64,000 bases of DNA from Burkholderiales bacterium (GTDB lineage Bacteria > Pseudomonadota > Gammaproteobacteria > Burkholderiales > Usitatibacteraceae): positions 1 to 64,000 of the forward strand of contig JAHCAK010000005.1 of assembly GCA_019634955.1 (NCBI GenBank), read 5' to 3'. This document shows, one piece after another, positions 39,645-52,521 of the stretch. How positions within the stretch are numbered: the first letter of the stretch is position 1; every line of letters starts with the position of its first letter. Below the pieces are notes generated by a model, which searched no databases, was not told the origin of the DNA, and saw nothing but the letters and a program-made list of their open reading frames with translations. Both the position numbers and the translations under genes were made by a program.

Positions 39645-40490
39645 TCAGCGAAGCTGCGCGGCCAGCCAGTCCGTGGCCCGCGCGATGGCCTTGGCGCGCG
39701 CCTCGGGATGGGTGCCGACCGTCGCCCCCAGGCCGCCCGGACGGTTGGGATTGCGCACGTCGGGGCGCTCGCGCACGCGCTGGCCGACGCGGTCGAAGCT
39801 GTGGTGGGCGCCCGGGTAGACGTCGATCTCGACCCGGCCCGCCGGTGCCTGCCCGGCGAGCGCCTCGCAGAACCGCGCCGGGGTCCAGTCGTCGGCGCCG
39901 CCCGCCTGGATGAGCAGCGGGGCCGTGGGCGAGTAGGGGGCCTTCGCGAGGGGCGCACACCCCGGGTAGAACGCCACGGCCGCGCGGAAGGCCGGCTTCC
40001 CGCCTTGCGCGCGGCCCGGCGAATCCGGCCGCTGGGCGTTGAGGACGGCCGTGCCGCCGTTGGACCACCCCACCAGCCCGATGCGCGCCGCATCCACGTC
40101 GCGGCGGGCCGCCAGCCAGTGCAAGGCCGCATGGGCGTCGCGCGGCCGGTCGGTCGCGGGGGAGACCGCCCGTCGGGCCTGGGTGCAGATCTCCTTCTCG
40201 CCCCGCGGCCCGAAGCTGTCGACGAGCAGGACGAGGTAGCCCTCGGCCTGGAAGTGCTCCGCCCAGAAGCGGTAGCTCGCCGTGGGCTCGCCGTCCCTCG
40301 CCCACAGCCCGCTGCAGCCATGCATCAGGACGAGAGCCGGGAAGGGACCGTCGACCGCCGGCCGGTATAGCCGCCCAGCCAGCTCCAGGCCCGGGCCCGG
40401 AAACCGCACCGGTTCCCCACCGGCTCGCGCGGCCCCGGCAATGGCAAGGAGCAGGGCCACCGCCAGCGCCGGTTTCACGTGGAACGTCAC
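39645..40490 (-). CDS. exported dienelactone-hydrolase-like alpha/beta hydrolase
   Basis: About 281 residues from GTG 40490, with a signal-like start (HVKPALAVALLLAIAGAARA). The domain has ALVLMHGCSGL (oxyanion region), the nucleophile elbow GLVGWSNGGTAV (Ser, not the Cys of true dienelactone hydrolase), an Asp in GGADDWTP and His in PGAHHSFDR. Substrate unknown. It lies in the mnmE-mnmG minus-strand run, where it is not a usual member. The start region coincides with a parS site (40471-40486), so its first codons are constrained; GTG 40478 is an alternative start. Confidence 0.75.
   Translation of the reverse strand: MTFHVKPALAVALLLAIAGAARAGGEPVRFPGPGLELAGRLYRPAVDGPFPALVLMHGCSGLWARDGEPTASYRFWAEHFQAEGYLVLLVDSFGPRGEKEICTQARRAVSPATDRPRDAHAALHWLAARRDVDAARIGLVGWSNGGTAVLNAQRPDSPGRAQGGKPAFRAAVAFYPGCAPLAKAPYSPTAPLLIQAGGADDWTPARFCEALAGQAPAGRVEIDVYPGAHHSFDRVGQRVRERPDVRNPNRPGGLGATVGTHPEARAKAIARATDWLAAQLR
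40471..40486. promoter_or_regulatory. parS site 2 (inside the hydrolase start region)
   Basis: GGTTTCACGTGGAACG matches the ParB palindrome core GTTTCACGTGGAAC with mismatches only at the outer bases. It falls within codons 2-7 of the exported hydrolase. Confidence 0.75.
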
Positions 40491-40503
40491 GGTGGGCGGG
40501 CCA

Positions 40504-40815
40504 CTACCGGTCCGTGGGTCGGCGCGACACGCAATAACTGTAGCCGAGGGCGGCCAGCTCGGCCTCGGTGAGGTGGGGTGCCCGGGAGGCCGCGAGCAGC
40601 ATGTGGGCCTGTACCCCCTCCAGCCAAGAGTCCGGGACGCGTTGCACCTGCGTGGCCGGGTCGATGTTCGCGCGCACGGCATAGGCGATCGTGCGGGCCG
40701 TCTGGTCCGCGATGGACCGGCAGGTCCGCTTCACGCCCTCGCTCACCTCCTGCGCCGCGGCCGGGCCCGCCAGGAACCCCAGGAGCAACGCCACCACCAC
40801 GTCGTGCCGGTTCAT
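40504..40815 (-). CDS. small exported protein, unknown
   Basis: 103 residues with a signal peptide (MNRHDVVVALLLGFLAGPAA, cleavage near AAA-QE). The mature helical part has two Cys (VKRTCRSIAD; GYSYCVSRR), which could form a disulphide. No family recognised. It sits between mnmE and the hydrolase gene with 12-13 bp gaps, so it is probably co-transcribed. Confidence 0.6.
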   Translation of the reverse strand: MNRHDVVVALLLGFLAGPAAAQEVSEGVKRTCRSIADQTARTIAYAVRANIDPATQVQRVPDSWLEGVQAHMLLAASRAPHLTEAELAALGYSYCVSRRPTDR

Positions 40816-40827
40816 CGCCGTTCCCCC

Positions 40828-42174
40828 TTACTTGCCAATGCAGAAGCGGCTGAAGATCTGCCCGAGGAGGTCGTCCGCAGTGACCTCCCCCGTGATGCGC
40901 CCCAAGGCCGCCTGCGCCAGCCGAAGATCTTCCGCAAACAATTCAAAGGCTTGCATGTGTGCACCCGCCGCATTCGCCAAGTGGCCCGCCGCTTCCCGCA
41001 ACGCGACGAGGTGGCGTTCCCGGGCAAGGAAGATCCCTTCCCCGGCCGGATGCCAGCCTGCCACCTCCAGCAACCAGGCTCGCAACGCCGCCACCCCCTC
41101 GCCCGTGCGGGCGGAAAGCCGCAGGCGCACCTCCGCGCCGCTCGACTCGCGCCCCGCCGGCAGCCCCGCCAGGTCGATCTTGTTCGTCACGCGCGCGAGC
41201 GGCAAGCCCTGCGGAATGCGCGCGAGGATGCGCGACTCCTCCTCACCCGCGCCGCCGGAGGCCTCCTCGATGAGGATCGCCGCGCCCGCGCGGCCGATGG
41301 CCTCCCAGGTGCGCGCGATGCCGATGCGCTCCACCTCGTCGCCCGACTCGCGAAGGCCCGCCGTGTCGATGAGATGGATGGGAACGCCCTCGACCGCTAT
41401 CGTGGCGCGGACGGGGTCGCGCGTCGTGCCCGCCACGGCCGTCACGATGGCCACTTCCTCGCCCGCGAGGCGGTTGAGCAGGCTCGACTTGCCGACGTTG
41501 GGCCGGCCCACCAGCACGACCGTGAGCCCTTCGCGCAGCACGGCGCCCTGCGCCGCGCCCTCGAACAGCCGCGCGAGGTCGTCGCGCGCCGCCGCAAGCA
41601 TCGCGTGCTGCGCAGCGCGGTCGGCCGGGTCGATCTCCTCCTCCGGAAAGTCGATGCACGCCTCGACGTGCAGCCGCAGCCGCGTGATGGCTTCCACGAC
41701 CGCGGCGATCCGCGCGGAGAATTCCCCGGCCAGCGAGCGCGCCGCGCCGCGCGCTGCCTCCGCGCTCGCGGCATCGATGAGGTCGGCAACCGCTTCGGCC
41801 TGCGCGAGGTCGAGGCGATCGTTCAGGAAGGCGCGCCGCGTGAACTCGCCCGGCTCCGCGAGGCGGGCGCCGAGGCCCACGCACCGGCGCACGATCTCGC
41901 GCAGGACCACCGGGCCGCCGTGGCCCTGCAGCTCGAGGACGTCCTCGCCCGTGTAGGAACGGGGCCCGGGAAAGAGGAGGGCGATGCCCTCGTCGAGGAT
42001 CTCGCCGCCGCCGCCACGGAAGCGACAGAGGGTCGCGTGGCGCGGGGCGAGCGCGTGGCCGGTGACGGCACGCGCGATCGGGACGGCCAGCGGGCCGGAG
42101 ACGCGCACGACCCCGATGCCGCCGCGGCCCGGCGCGGTCGCGATGGCCGCGATCGTGTCCGGGCGCGCGTCCAC
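40828..42174 (-). CDS. mnmE: tRNA modification GTPase MnmE
   Basis: 448 residues from a GTG start. The N-terminal tetrahydrofolate-binding domain ([20 protein letters not shown]) is followed by a helical domain and the inserted G domain: [17 protein letters not shown] (about 222-238), TTRD switch, [18 protein letters not shown]. The C-terminal RFCIGK carries the catalytic Cys. It is the partner of MnmG. Confidence 0.97.
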   Translation of the reverse strand: MDARPDTIAAIATAPGRGGIGVVRVSGPLAVPIARAVTGHALAPRHATLCRFRGGGGEILDEGIALLFPGPRSYTGEDVLELQGHGGPVVLREIVRRCVGLGARLAEPGEFTRRAFLNDRLDLAQAEAVADLIDAASAEAARGAARSLAGEFSARIAAVVEAITRLRLHVEACIDFPEEEIDPADRAAQHAMLAAARDDLARLFEGAAQGAVLREGLTVVLVGRPNVGKSSLLNRLAGEEVAIVTAVAGTTRDPVRATIAVEGVPIHLIDTAGLRESGDEVERIGIARTWEAIGRAGAAILIEEASGGAGEEESRILARIPQGLPLARVTNKIDLAGLPAGRESSGAEVRLRLSARTGEGVAALRAWLLEVAGWHPAGEGIFLARERHLVALREAAGHLANAAGAHMQAFELFAEDLRLAQAALGRITGEVTADDLLGQIFSRFCIGK

Positions 42175-42178
42175 GGCG

Positions 42179-43897
42179 CTAGCGTTTCCCCTTCGCCTTC
42201 GCCGCGGCTTCCGCCTCGAGCGTGCGGTTGATGTGCCACTGCTGCGCGATCGACAGCAGGTTCTGCACCACCCAGTAGAGCACGAGGCCCGAGGGGAAGA
42301 AGAAGAAGAAGATGGAGAACACGATCGGCATCGCGAGCATCACCTTCGCCTGCACGGGGTCGGCCGGCTGCGGGTTGAGCTTCGTCTGCACGAACATCGA
42401 CACCGCGTAGACCACCGGCAGGATGTACCACGGGTCCGGCGCGGAGAGGTCCTGGATCCACCCCAGCCACGGGGCGTGGCGCAGCTCGATCGAGGCGAGC
42501 AGCACCCAGTAGAGCGCGATGAACACCGGGATCTGCACGAGGATCGGCAGGCAGCCGCCCAGCGGGTTGATCTTCTCGGTGCGGTAGAGCTCCATCATCG
42601 CCTGGTTGAGCTTCTGCCGGTCGTCGCCGTAGAGCTGCTTCAGCTTCTCCATCTTCGGCCCCAGCACGCGCATGGCGGCCATCGAGCGCCCCGCCTTGTG
42701 GTTGAGGGGGTAGAAGACGAGCTTGATGAGGATGGTGAGCAGGATGATGGCCCAGCCCCAGTTGCCCACGACGCCGTGGATGAACTTGAGCACCCAGAAG
42801 AGGGGGGCGGCGAGGATGTAGAGCCAGCCGTAGTCGACGACGAGCTCCAGCCCCGGGGCGATCTTCGCGAGCTTGTCGGTCTCCTGCGGGCCGATGTAGA
42901 GGGGCATCGCGACGGTGGCGGACGCGCCGGGGGCGACCTGGCCGACCGGCACGATGACGCCGGCGGTGAAGAGGTTGTCGCCCACCTTGTTGGTGAAGAA
43001 CTCGCGCTCGCCCGCGCCCTTCGGCAGCCACGCCGACACGAAGTAGTGCTGGACGAGGCCGATCCAGCCGTCCTTCGCCTTCTTCACGGGCGGCTGCTTG
43101 CCCTTGTCGATGTCCTTGAAGTCCACCTTCACGAACTTCGACTCCTCCGTGTAGACCGCCGGGCCCGTGTAGGTCGCCACGCCCGCGATCGCGCTCGTCT
43201 GCGCGGCTTCCTGGCTGGGCTGGTTGCCGTCGCGAAGGAACTGGAAGTAGGCGAACGGCGCGAGCGGCTTGTCGCCGGCGTTCTTCACCTCGTAGCTCAC
43301 GAGGATCTCGTAGGTGCCGCGGCGGAAGGTGAGCTTCTTCACCACCTCCGCGCCGGAGACGTCCGTGGCGGTGAGGCGCACCTCCACCTGGTCCTGGCCG
43401 GGGGCGAGGGCATACGCGCCCTGCTCGGCAGCGTAGTTGGCGCGATGCGTCGGCAGGCCCTCGCCCAGCAGGCCCGTCTGCGTCACGAAGTACTGCGCCG
43501 GATCCGGCGCCATCAGCTTGAGTGGTTTCGTGCGGTCGAGCGCCGAGAACACCTTGTAGAGGGTCACGCGGCGGATGTCGCCGCCGGCGGTGTTGAGTTC
43601 CACCTCGAAGAGGTCGGTCTTCACCACGACGGGCTGGCCGGTGGCCGGGACGATGGCCGTGGCCGGGGCTCCCGGCGCCGCGGGTGCCGGCGCCGCGCCC
43701 GGCGGGGCAAGCGGCACCGACGGCGCAGGCGTCGCGGTACCCGCCGCCGGCGCGGGAACGGGGGCAGCGGGTGCGCCGGGAACGGCTGCCGCAGGCTGGG
43801 GTGCCTTTGGGGCGTTGTGCTTCTGCCACGCATCCCAGAGGAGCAGGGCCGAGAAGCTGAAGACCACGAAGGCGATGAGGCGCTGGATATCCATCAC
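42179..43897 (-). CDS. yidC: membrane protein insertase YidC
   Basis: 572 residues. An N-terminal membrane helix ([18 protein letters not shown]), an Ala/Pro-rich linker (about 30-90), the large periplasmic beta domain (about 95-350) and five C-terminal helices follow the gram-negative layout. The conserved Arg of the groove fits [20 protein letters not shown]. It inserts F0 c and other membrane proteins. Four bases separate it from mnmE. Confidence 0.97.
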   Translation of the reverse strand: MMDIQRLIAFVVFSFSALLLWDAWQKHNAPKAPQPAAAVPGAPAAPVPAPAAGTATPAPSVPLAPPGAAPAPAAPGAPATAIVPATGQPVVVKTDLFEVELNTAGGDIRRVTLYKVFSALDRTKPLKLMAPDPAQYFVTQTGLLGEGLPTHRANYAAEQGAYALAPGQDQVEVRLTATDVSGAEVVKKLTFRRGTYEILVSYEVKNAGDKPLAPFAYFQFLRDGNQPSQEAAQTSAIAGVATYTGPAVYTEESKFVKVDFKDIDKGKQPPVKKAKDGWIGLVQHYFVSAWLPKGAGEREFFTNKVGDNLFTAGVIVPVGQVAPGASATVAMPLYIGPQETDKLAKIAPGLELVVDYGWLYILAAPLFWVLKFIHGVVGNWGWAIILLTILIKLVFYPLNHKAGRSMAAMRVLGPKMEKLKQLYGDDRQKLNQAMMELYRTEKINPLGGCLPILVQIPVFIALYWVLLASIELRHAPWLGWIQDLSAPDPWYILPVVYAVSMFVQTKLNPQPADPVQAKVMLAMPIVFSIFFFFFPSGLVLYWVVQNLLSIAQQWHINRTLEAEAAAKAKGKR

Positions 43898-43923
43898 GGG
43901 GCGGGCGTCAGGGCTGGTGAGCT

Positions 43924-44133
43924 TCAGGGAACGGGATCATAGCCACCCGCGCTCCACGGATGGCAACGCAGGATCCGCCGGGCGGCCAGCCACGAGCCGG
44001 CAAGCGCGCCGTGGCGCTCGAGGGCCTCGACGGCATAGTGCGAGCAGGTCGGCGTGAAACGGCACTGGCTTCCCCACCATGGAGAGAGCAGGTACTGGTA
44101 GGCGCGGATGATCCCGATGAGGACGCGGCGCAC
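43924..44133 (-). CDS. yidD: membrane protein insertion efficiency factor YidD
   Basis: 69 residues with the signature [20 protein letters not shown] (20-39) and [20 protein letters not shown], including the three conserved Cys. It aids YidC-dependent insertion. It is one base from the rnpA stop. Confidence 0.95.
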   Translation of the reverse strand: MRRVLIGIIRAYQYLLSPWWGSQCRFTPTCSHYAVEALERHGALAGSWLAARRILRCHPWSAGGYDPVP

Positions 44134-44134
44134 G

Positions 44135-44497
44135 CTAGCGGCCCTCGGCGGCGCGCCCGAGCAGTTCGTCGAGCTGGGTGAGCCACGCCGCCTCGTCCGC
44201 CCGCGAAAACGGCTGGCGCACGGCGAGCACGAGGTCGACCCCCGCCGCCTTCACGGCATGGCGCCGGAAGGCCTCGCGGACGATGCGCTTGAGGCGGTTG
44301 CGGACGACGGCCCGCCGTGCGAAGCGCTTGGGCGCCATGAGCCCCAGTCGAGAGGCGCCGGGATGGCCGGGCGCCACGTGCAGGAGCATCGCCGGGCTGC
44401 GAAGCTTGCGTGGGCCGCGCAGGGTGGCCGCGAAGGACCCGCGCCCCACGAAGCGGTGGCGCCGGGAAAGGCCTTCCTTCCGGGCCCCGCGAGTCAT
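44135..44497 (-). CDS. rnpA: ribonuclease P protein component
   Basis: 120 residues. The basic fold has the RNR motif in [20 protein letters not shown] (about 63-82) and the N-terminal [14 protein letters not shown]. It helps RNase P RNA mature tRNA 5' ends. The gene starts 7 bp after rpmH. Confidence 0.96.
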   Translation of the reverse strand: MTRGARKEGLSRRHRFVGRGSFAATLRGPRKLRSPAMLLHVAPGHPGASRLGLMAPKRFARRAVVRNRLKRIVREAFRRHAVKAAGVDLVLAVRQPFSRADEAAWLTQLDELLGRAAEGR

Positions 44498-44504
44498 GCA
44501 GGCG

Positions 44505-44639
44505 TCAGACCGCGACGCGCTTGCGGCCCTTGGCGCGGCGCGCGTTGATCACGGCACGGCCGGCGGCCGTCTTCATGCGGACACGGAAGCCGTGCGTCTT
44601 CTTGCGGCGCGTGTTGGAGGGCTGGAACGTACGTTTCAT
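44505..44639 (-). CDS. rpmH: 50S ribosomal protein L34
   Basis: 44 residues, [20 protein letters not shown] then [19 protein letters not shown] and KRVAV. It is the normal L34 sequence and length. A TATAAT -10 element lies 47 bp upstream on the minus strand. Confidence 0.97.
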   Translation of the reverse strand: MKRTFQPSNTRRKKTHGFRVRMKTAAGRAVINARRAKGRKRVAV

Positions 44640-44685
44640 GGAAACCTCGGTGGTGGTCCTCGCCCTTTCGGACGAAAAGCGCGCG

Positions 44686-44691
44686 ATTATA
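44686..44691 (-). promoter_or_regulatory. rpmH promoter -10
   Basis: The minus strand reads TATAAT, a consensus -10, in GGCTATAATCGCG. The transcript would start near 44679, about 40 bases before the rpmH ATG. The -35 region is GC-rich and poor. Confidence 0.6.
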
Positions 44692-44745
44692 GCCGATCGG
44701 GGCCACGAGCGCCATCGCGCCGGCCGGCCGGCGCTTCGCCCGGCC

Positions 44746-44754
44746 TGTGGATAA
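44746..44754 (+). promoter_or_regulatory. DnaA box
   Basis: TGTGGATAA is the exact complement of the consensus TTATCCACA. It lies upstream of dnaA and overlaps the place of the -35 element for the TAGAAT at 44771-44776, suggesting DnaA autoregulation. Confidence 0.75.
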
Positions 44755-44770
44755 CTCCCCCCTTTCCCGA

Positions 44771-44776
44771 TAGAAT
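44771..44776 (+). promoter_or_regulatory. probable dnaA promoter -10
   Basis: TAGAAT in CCCGATAGAATCGCGG, 54 bp before the dnaA ATG. The hexamer 17 bp upstream (TGGATA) overlaps the DnaA box. Confidence 0.45.
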
Positions 44777-44830
44777 CGCGGTTCTTCCCGCCGCCCGTTT
44801 CACCCCCGACCCTCGCCTCCCGCCGCCGAC

Positions 44831-46156
44831 ATGGATTCGCTCTGGCTTTCCCTCGTTTCCGAGCTGAAGAAGGACCTGCCGGCGCAGCAGTACGAGACCT
44901 GGATCAAGCCCCTGCGGGCCGAGCGGCATGGCAACCACCTGCGGGTGCTCGCGCCGAACCACCACGTCCTGCGCTGGATCCGCGCGAACCTCCTCGCGAG
45001 GCTCGAGTCCGGCGCCGAGCGGGCGGCGGGCGGCGGGCTGCAGGTCGACCTCGTGCTCGACGAGACGCCGGCGGCGGGGGCCGAGATCGTCCTTCCGGAA
45101 CCGGTGCCCGTGCCGGCGGAGAAGCCCTCCCGGGACGAGCACCGCCTGAACCCCGCCTTCACCTTCGGCAACTTCGTGAACGGCAAGGCGAACCAGATCG
45201 CGCGCGCGGCCGCCATCCAGGTGGCGGAAAACCCCGGAACGGCCTACAACCCCCTCTTCATCTATGGCGGCACGGGCCTCGGCAAGACCCACCTGCTGCA
45301 GGCCATCGGCACCGAGGTCCTGAAGCGCAACCCCTGGGCCAAGGTGCGCTACATCCACGCGGAGAAGTTCGTGGCCGACGTGGTGCGCGCCTACCAGCAC
45401 AAGAGCTTCGACTCGCTCAAGCGCTACTATCGCTCGCTCGACCTCTTCCTCATCGACGACGTGCAGTTCTTCGTCGGCAAGGACCGCTGCCAGGAGGAGT
45501 TCTTCTACACCTTCAACGCGCTCTTCGAGGCGCACAAGCAGGTGGTCATCACCAGCGACTCCTTCCCGAAGGAGCTCACGGGCATCGAGGAGCGGCTCAA
45601 GTCGCGCTTCGGCTGGGGCCTCACCGTGGCCGTCGAGCCGCCGGAGCTCGAGATGCGGGTGGCGATCCTCCTCAAGAAGGCGGAGATGGACGGCGTGCAG
45701 GTCGACGAGGCGGTCGCCTTCTTCATCGCCAAGCACATCCGCTCCAACGTCCGCGAGCTCGAGGGGGCGCTCAAGCGCGTGCTCGCCTACGCCAAGTTCA
45801 ACAACATGCCCGTCACCGTCGCCACCGCGCGCGAGGCCCTGAAGGACCTCCTTGCCGTCCTCACGCGGCAGGTGTCGGTCGACAACATCCAGAAAACCGT
45901 GGCGGACTACTTCAAGATCAAAGTGTCCGACATGTACTCCAAGAAGCGCTTCCGCTCCGTGGCGCGGCCGCGCCAGGTCGCGATGGCGCTCGCCAAGGAG
46001 CTCACGCAGCAGAGCCTGCCGGAGATCGGCGAGGCCTTCGGCGGCCGCGACCACACGACGGTGCTGCACGCCTGCCGCAAGATCCAGGAATTGCGCGACA
46101 CCGACCAGGAATTCTCGCGTGACTACGCGCAGCTCCAGCAGATCCTTCTCGGGTGA
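44831..46156 (+). CDS. dnaA: chromosomal replication initiator DnaA
   Basis: 441 residues. Domain I (1-80, [19 protein letters not shown]), a short domain II, domain III AAA+ (Walker [16 protein letters not shown]; Walker [12 protein letters not shown]) and domain IV with the DnaA-box signature [15 protein letters not shown]. Domain II is only about 25-30 residues, making the protein slightly shorter than E. coli DnaA (467). It is followed by dnaN and gyrB on the same strand. Confidence 0.98.
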   Translation: MDSLWLSLVSELKKDLPAQQYETWIKPLRAERHGNHLRVLAPNHHVLRWIRANLLARLESGAERAAGGGLQVDLVLDETPAAGAEIVLPEPVPVPAEKPSRDEHRLNPAFTFGNFVNGKANQIARAAAIQVAENPGTAYNPLFIYGGTGLGKTHLLQAIGTEVLKRNPWAKVRYIHAEKFVADVVRAYQHKSFDSLKRYYRSLDLFLIDDVQFFVGKDRCQEEFFYTFNALFEAHKQVVITSDSFPKELTGIEERLKSRFGWGLTVAVEPPELEMRVAILLKKAEMDGVQVDEAVAFFIAKHIRSNVRELEGALKRVLAYAKFNNMPVTVATAREALKDLLAVLTRQVSVDNIQKTVADYFKIKVSDMYSKKRFRSVARPRQVAMALAKELTQQSLPEIGEAFGGRDHTTVLHACRKIQELRDTDQEFSRDYAQLQQILLG

Positions 46157-46357
46157 GCGCCGATGAACCCCGGGAAAACCTGTGGATGGTTTGCCCCGCC
46201 CGGCGGCCGGGCGGTTCTGTCCACAGGTTCCGGGGCCGCGCGGCGCCGGCTGTCCCCAGCGAAAGGCTGCCGCAGGTCCTTGATTCAAGAAATGAAAGCG
46301 AGTTGTCCCGGATTTCCGCCGTCTCCTATTAACTGCTAACCATTCAGAGATAACCCT
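46157..46357. other. dnaA-dnaN intergenic region, candidate oriC part
   Basis: A 201-bp gap with TGTGGATGG (46181-46189) and CTGTCCACA (46217-46225), each two mismatches from a DnaA box, and an AT-richer stretch (about 46270-46357) unlike its surroundings. Together with the perfect box at 44746 it could be part of oriC. No cluster of consensus boxes is seen, so the position is uncertain. Confidence 0.4.
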
Positions 46358-49926
<3,569 letters not shown>

Positions 49927-49937
49927 GCGTGGCCGGA

Positions 49938-49957
49938 GGCCGCGGGGCTACGCGGCC
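49938..49957. terminator. hairpin between convergent gyrB and topA
   Basis: GGCCGCG - GGGCTA - CGCGGCC followed on the plus strand by TTCTTC. It overlaps the topA stop. The T-run is weak, so it is a possible rather than clear terminator. Confidence 0.4.
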
Positions 49958-52443
49958 TTCTTCATGCGCCCGCCCTTCGCGGGCTTCTTCCCCTTGCCCT
50001 TCGCCTTGGCCGCGAGGAGGGCGAGCGCCTCCTCCAGCGTGATGCTGTCGATGGCGTCCTTGTCCGGGAGCGTCGCGTTCACCTTGCCGTGCTTCACGTA
50101 CGGGCCGTACTTGCCCGAGTAGAGCGCGACGGCCTGGCCGTCCTCGGGGTGCTTGCCCAGCACGCGCAGCGCGCCGCGCCCGCCGGGGCTCTTCGGCTCC
50201 TTGAGCAGCGCCACGGCGCGCTCGAGCGAAATGTCGAAGACGTTCTCGTCCTTCGGGATCGACTTGAACTGCCCGTCGTGGTTCACGTACGGCCCGAAGC
50301 GGCCGATGTTGGCCACGACCTTCTTGGCGGTCTCCGGGTGAGCGCCCAGGTCGCGCGGCAGGGCGAGCATCTTGAGGGCGATCTCGAGGGTGGCGGCCTC
50401 GGGCGCCACGTTCTTCGGCAGCGAGACGCGCTTGGGCTTCTTGTCGCCTTCCGGATCGCCCAGCTGGAAGTACCAGCCGAACGGGCCCTGGAGCAGCGTG
50501 ATCGCCTTCTTCGTCTTCGGGTCGACGCCGATGTCGCGCTTCGCCGGCCCCTCCGCCGAATCGCCGCTGCCGTCCAGGTTGCGCGTGTAGTCGCACTCGG
50601 GGTAGCCCGAGCAGCCGATGAAGCGGCCGCGGCGCCCCAGCCGGATGGTGAGCTTGTGGGCGTTGCACTTGGGGCACAGCTCCTCGAGGACTTCCTGCGT
50701 CACTTCCTTGCGGGAGACCGACTCCTTCTCGCCAACCTGGGCGGAGAAATCCTTCCAGAAGCGCTCGAGGACGGGAACCCACTCCTCCTTGCCGTTGGAG
50801 ATGTCGTCCAGCTCGTTTTCGAGCTTGGCCGTGAACTCGTAGTCGACCCAGTGCGCGAAGTGCTCGGTGAGGAACTTGTTCACCACGCGGCCCACGTCGG
50901 TGGGCTGGAAGCGCTTCTTCTCGAGGACCGCGTACTCCCGGTTCACGAGCGTCGAGATGATGGAGGCGTAGGTCGAGGGCCGGCCGATGCCGTACTGCTC
51001 GAGGGCCTTCACGAGGCTCGCTTCCGAGTAGCGCGGGGGAGGCTGCGTGAAGTGCTGCTCGCCGTGGAGCCTCACGATCGGCACGATGTCGCCCTTCTCG
51101 AGCGCGGGCAGGCGCTTGTCCTCCTCCTCGACGGCGTCGTCCTCGTCCTCGTGGTAGACGGCGAAGAAGCCGGGGAAGACCATCGTCTGCCCGGTGGCGC
51201 GGAAGACGTTGCCCGCGCCGCCCGCGGTGAGGTCCACGGCGACGGTGTCGAACTTCGCGGGCGTCATCTGGCAGGAGAGCGCCCGCTTCCAGATCATCTC
51301 GTAGAGCTTCCTCTGGTCCTCGTTCAGGAACGGGGCCACGGACTCCGGCGTGCGCGCGACCGAGGTCGGGCGGATGGCCTCATGCGCCTCCTGGGCGTTC
51401 CTGGCGGTGCTCTTGTAGGCCACCGGGGACTTGGGCAGGTAGTCGGAGCCGAAGTGCTTCGTGATGTAGCCGCGGATCTCGGCGACCGCGTCCTTCGACA
51501 GGCTCACCGAATCGGTCCGCATGTACGTGATGAGGCCCGTGACGGCCTTGCCCAGCGACACGCCCTCGTAGAGGCTCTGCGCCACCTTCATCGCGCGGTC
51601 GGTGGAGAAGCCGAGCTTTCGCACCGCCTCCTGCTGGAGGGTCGAGGTGGTGAAGGGGGGCGCGGGCGAGCGCAGCTTGCGCTTCTTCTCGATGTCCGCG
51701 ACCTTCGCCACCCCCTTGGCGTGCGACTCGAGGAAGCGCGTGATCTCCTCGTTGCGGGCGGCATCGCTCACGGAGAACTGGTCGAGCTTCTCGCCCTTGA
51801 AGTGCGTGAGCTTCGCCGTGAAGGGCGTCCTCGCCTTCTCGGAATCGAGGTGGATGGTCCAGTACTCGCGGCTGCGGAAGTTCTCGATCTCGATCTCGCG
51901 CTCGACGATGAGCCGCAGCGCCGGGCTCTGGACGCGGCCCGCGGAAAGGCCCCGGCGGATCTTCTTCCACAGGAGCGGCGAGAGGTTGAAGCCCACGAGG
52001 TAGTCGAGGGCGCGCCGGGCCTGCTGGGCGTTCACCAGCTCCATCGAGATGTCGCGCGGGTGCTTCACGGCGTCCTTCACCGCGCCCTCGGTGATCTCGT
52101 AGAACACGACGCGCTTCACCTTCTTTCCCTTGAGAGCGCGCTTGGCCGAGAGGATCTCGGAGAGGTGCCACGCGATCGCCTCGCCCTCGCGGTCCGGGTC
52201 GGTCGCGAGGAGCACGGTGTCGGCGTCCTTCACGGCCCGGGCGATCGCGTCGACGTGCTTCGCGTTGCGGTCGATGATCTCGTATTTCATGCGGAAGTCG
52301 TCGTCGGGATCGACGGCGCCGGTCTTCGGCACGAGGTCGCGGACATGGCCGTAGGAGGCGAGGATCTCGAAATCCCCGCCGAGGTATTTCTTGAGCGTCT
52401 TCGCCTTGGAGGGCGACTCGACGATGAGGAGGTTGGAGGCCAT
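49948..52443 (-). CDS. topA: DNA topoisomerase I
   Basis: 831 residues. TOPRIM (LLIVESPSKAKTLKKYLG; ATDPDREGEAIAWHLSE), the catalytic Tyr in GLITYMRTDSVSLS (about 310), PTDVGRVVNKFL, one C4 zinc finger (CPKCNAHKLTIRLGRRGRFI then GCSGYPEC) and C-terminal TopA repeats (GKYGPYVKHGKVNATLP). The tail is Lys-rich. It relaxes negative supercoils. Only one zinc finger is present, fewer than in E. coli. Confidence 0.97.
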   Translation of the reverse strand: MASNLLIVESPSKAKTLKKYLGGDFEILASYGHVRDLVPKTGAVDPDDDFRMKYEIIDRNAKHVDAIARAVKDADTVLLATDPDREGEAIAWHLSEILSAKRALKGKKVKRVVFYEITEGAVKDAVKHPRDISMELVNAQQARRALDYLVGFNLSPLLWKKIRRGLSAGRVQSPALRLIVEREIEIENFRSREYWTIHLDSEKARTPFTAKLTHFKGEKLDQFSVSDAARNEEITRFLESHAKGVAKVADIEKKRKLRSPAPPFTTSTLQQEAVRKLGFSTDRAMKVAQSLYEGVSLGKAVTGLITYMRTDSVSLSKDAVAEIRGYITKHFGSDYLPKSPVAYKSTARNAQEAHEAIRPTSVARTPESVAPFLNEDQRKLYEMIWKRALSCQMTPAKFDTVAVDLTAGGAGNVFRATGQTMVFPGFFAVYHEDEDDAVEEEDKRLPALEKGDIVPIVRLHGEQHFTQPPPRYSEASLVKALEQYGIGRPSTYASIISTLVNREYAVLEKKRFQPTDVGRVVNKFLTEHFAHWVDYEFTAKLENELDDISNGKEEWVPVLERFWKDFSAQVGEKESVSRKEVTQEVLEELCPKCNAHKLTIRLGRRGRFIGCSGYPECDYTRNLDGSGDSAEGPAKRDIGVDPKTKKAITLLQGPFGWYFQLGDPEGDKKPKRVSLPKNVAPEAATLEIALKMLALPRDLGAHPETAKKVVANIGRFGPYVNHDGQFKSIPKDENVFDISLERAVALLKEPKSPGGRGALRVLGKHPEDGQAVALYSGKYGPYVKHGKVNATLPDKDAIDSITLEEALALLAAKAKGKGKKPAKGGRMKKAA

Positions 52444-52521
52444 GGGAGCGGAGTCGGCTTTTCTGTTGGATTCTGTGCCCCGGGGGTCGCGGCGGGCCGC
52501 CGGGAGCCCGGTTCGGGGCGA

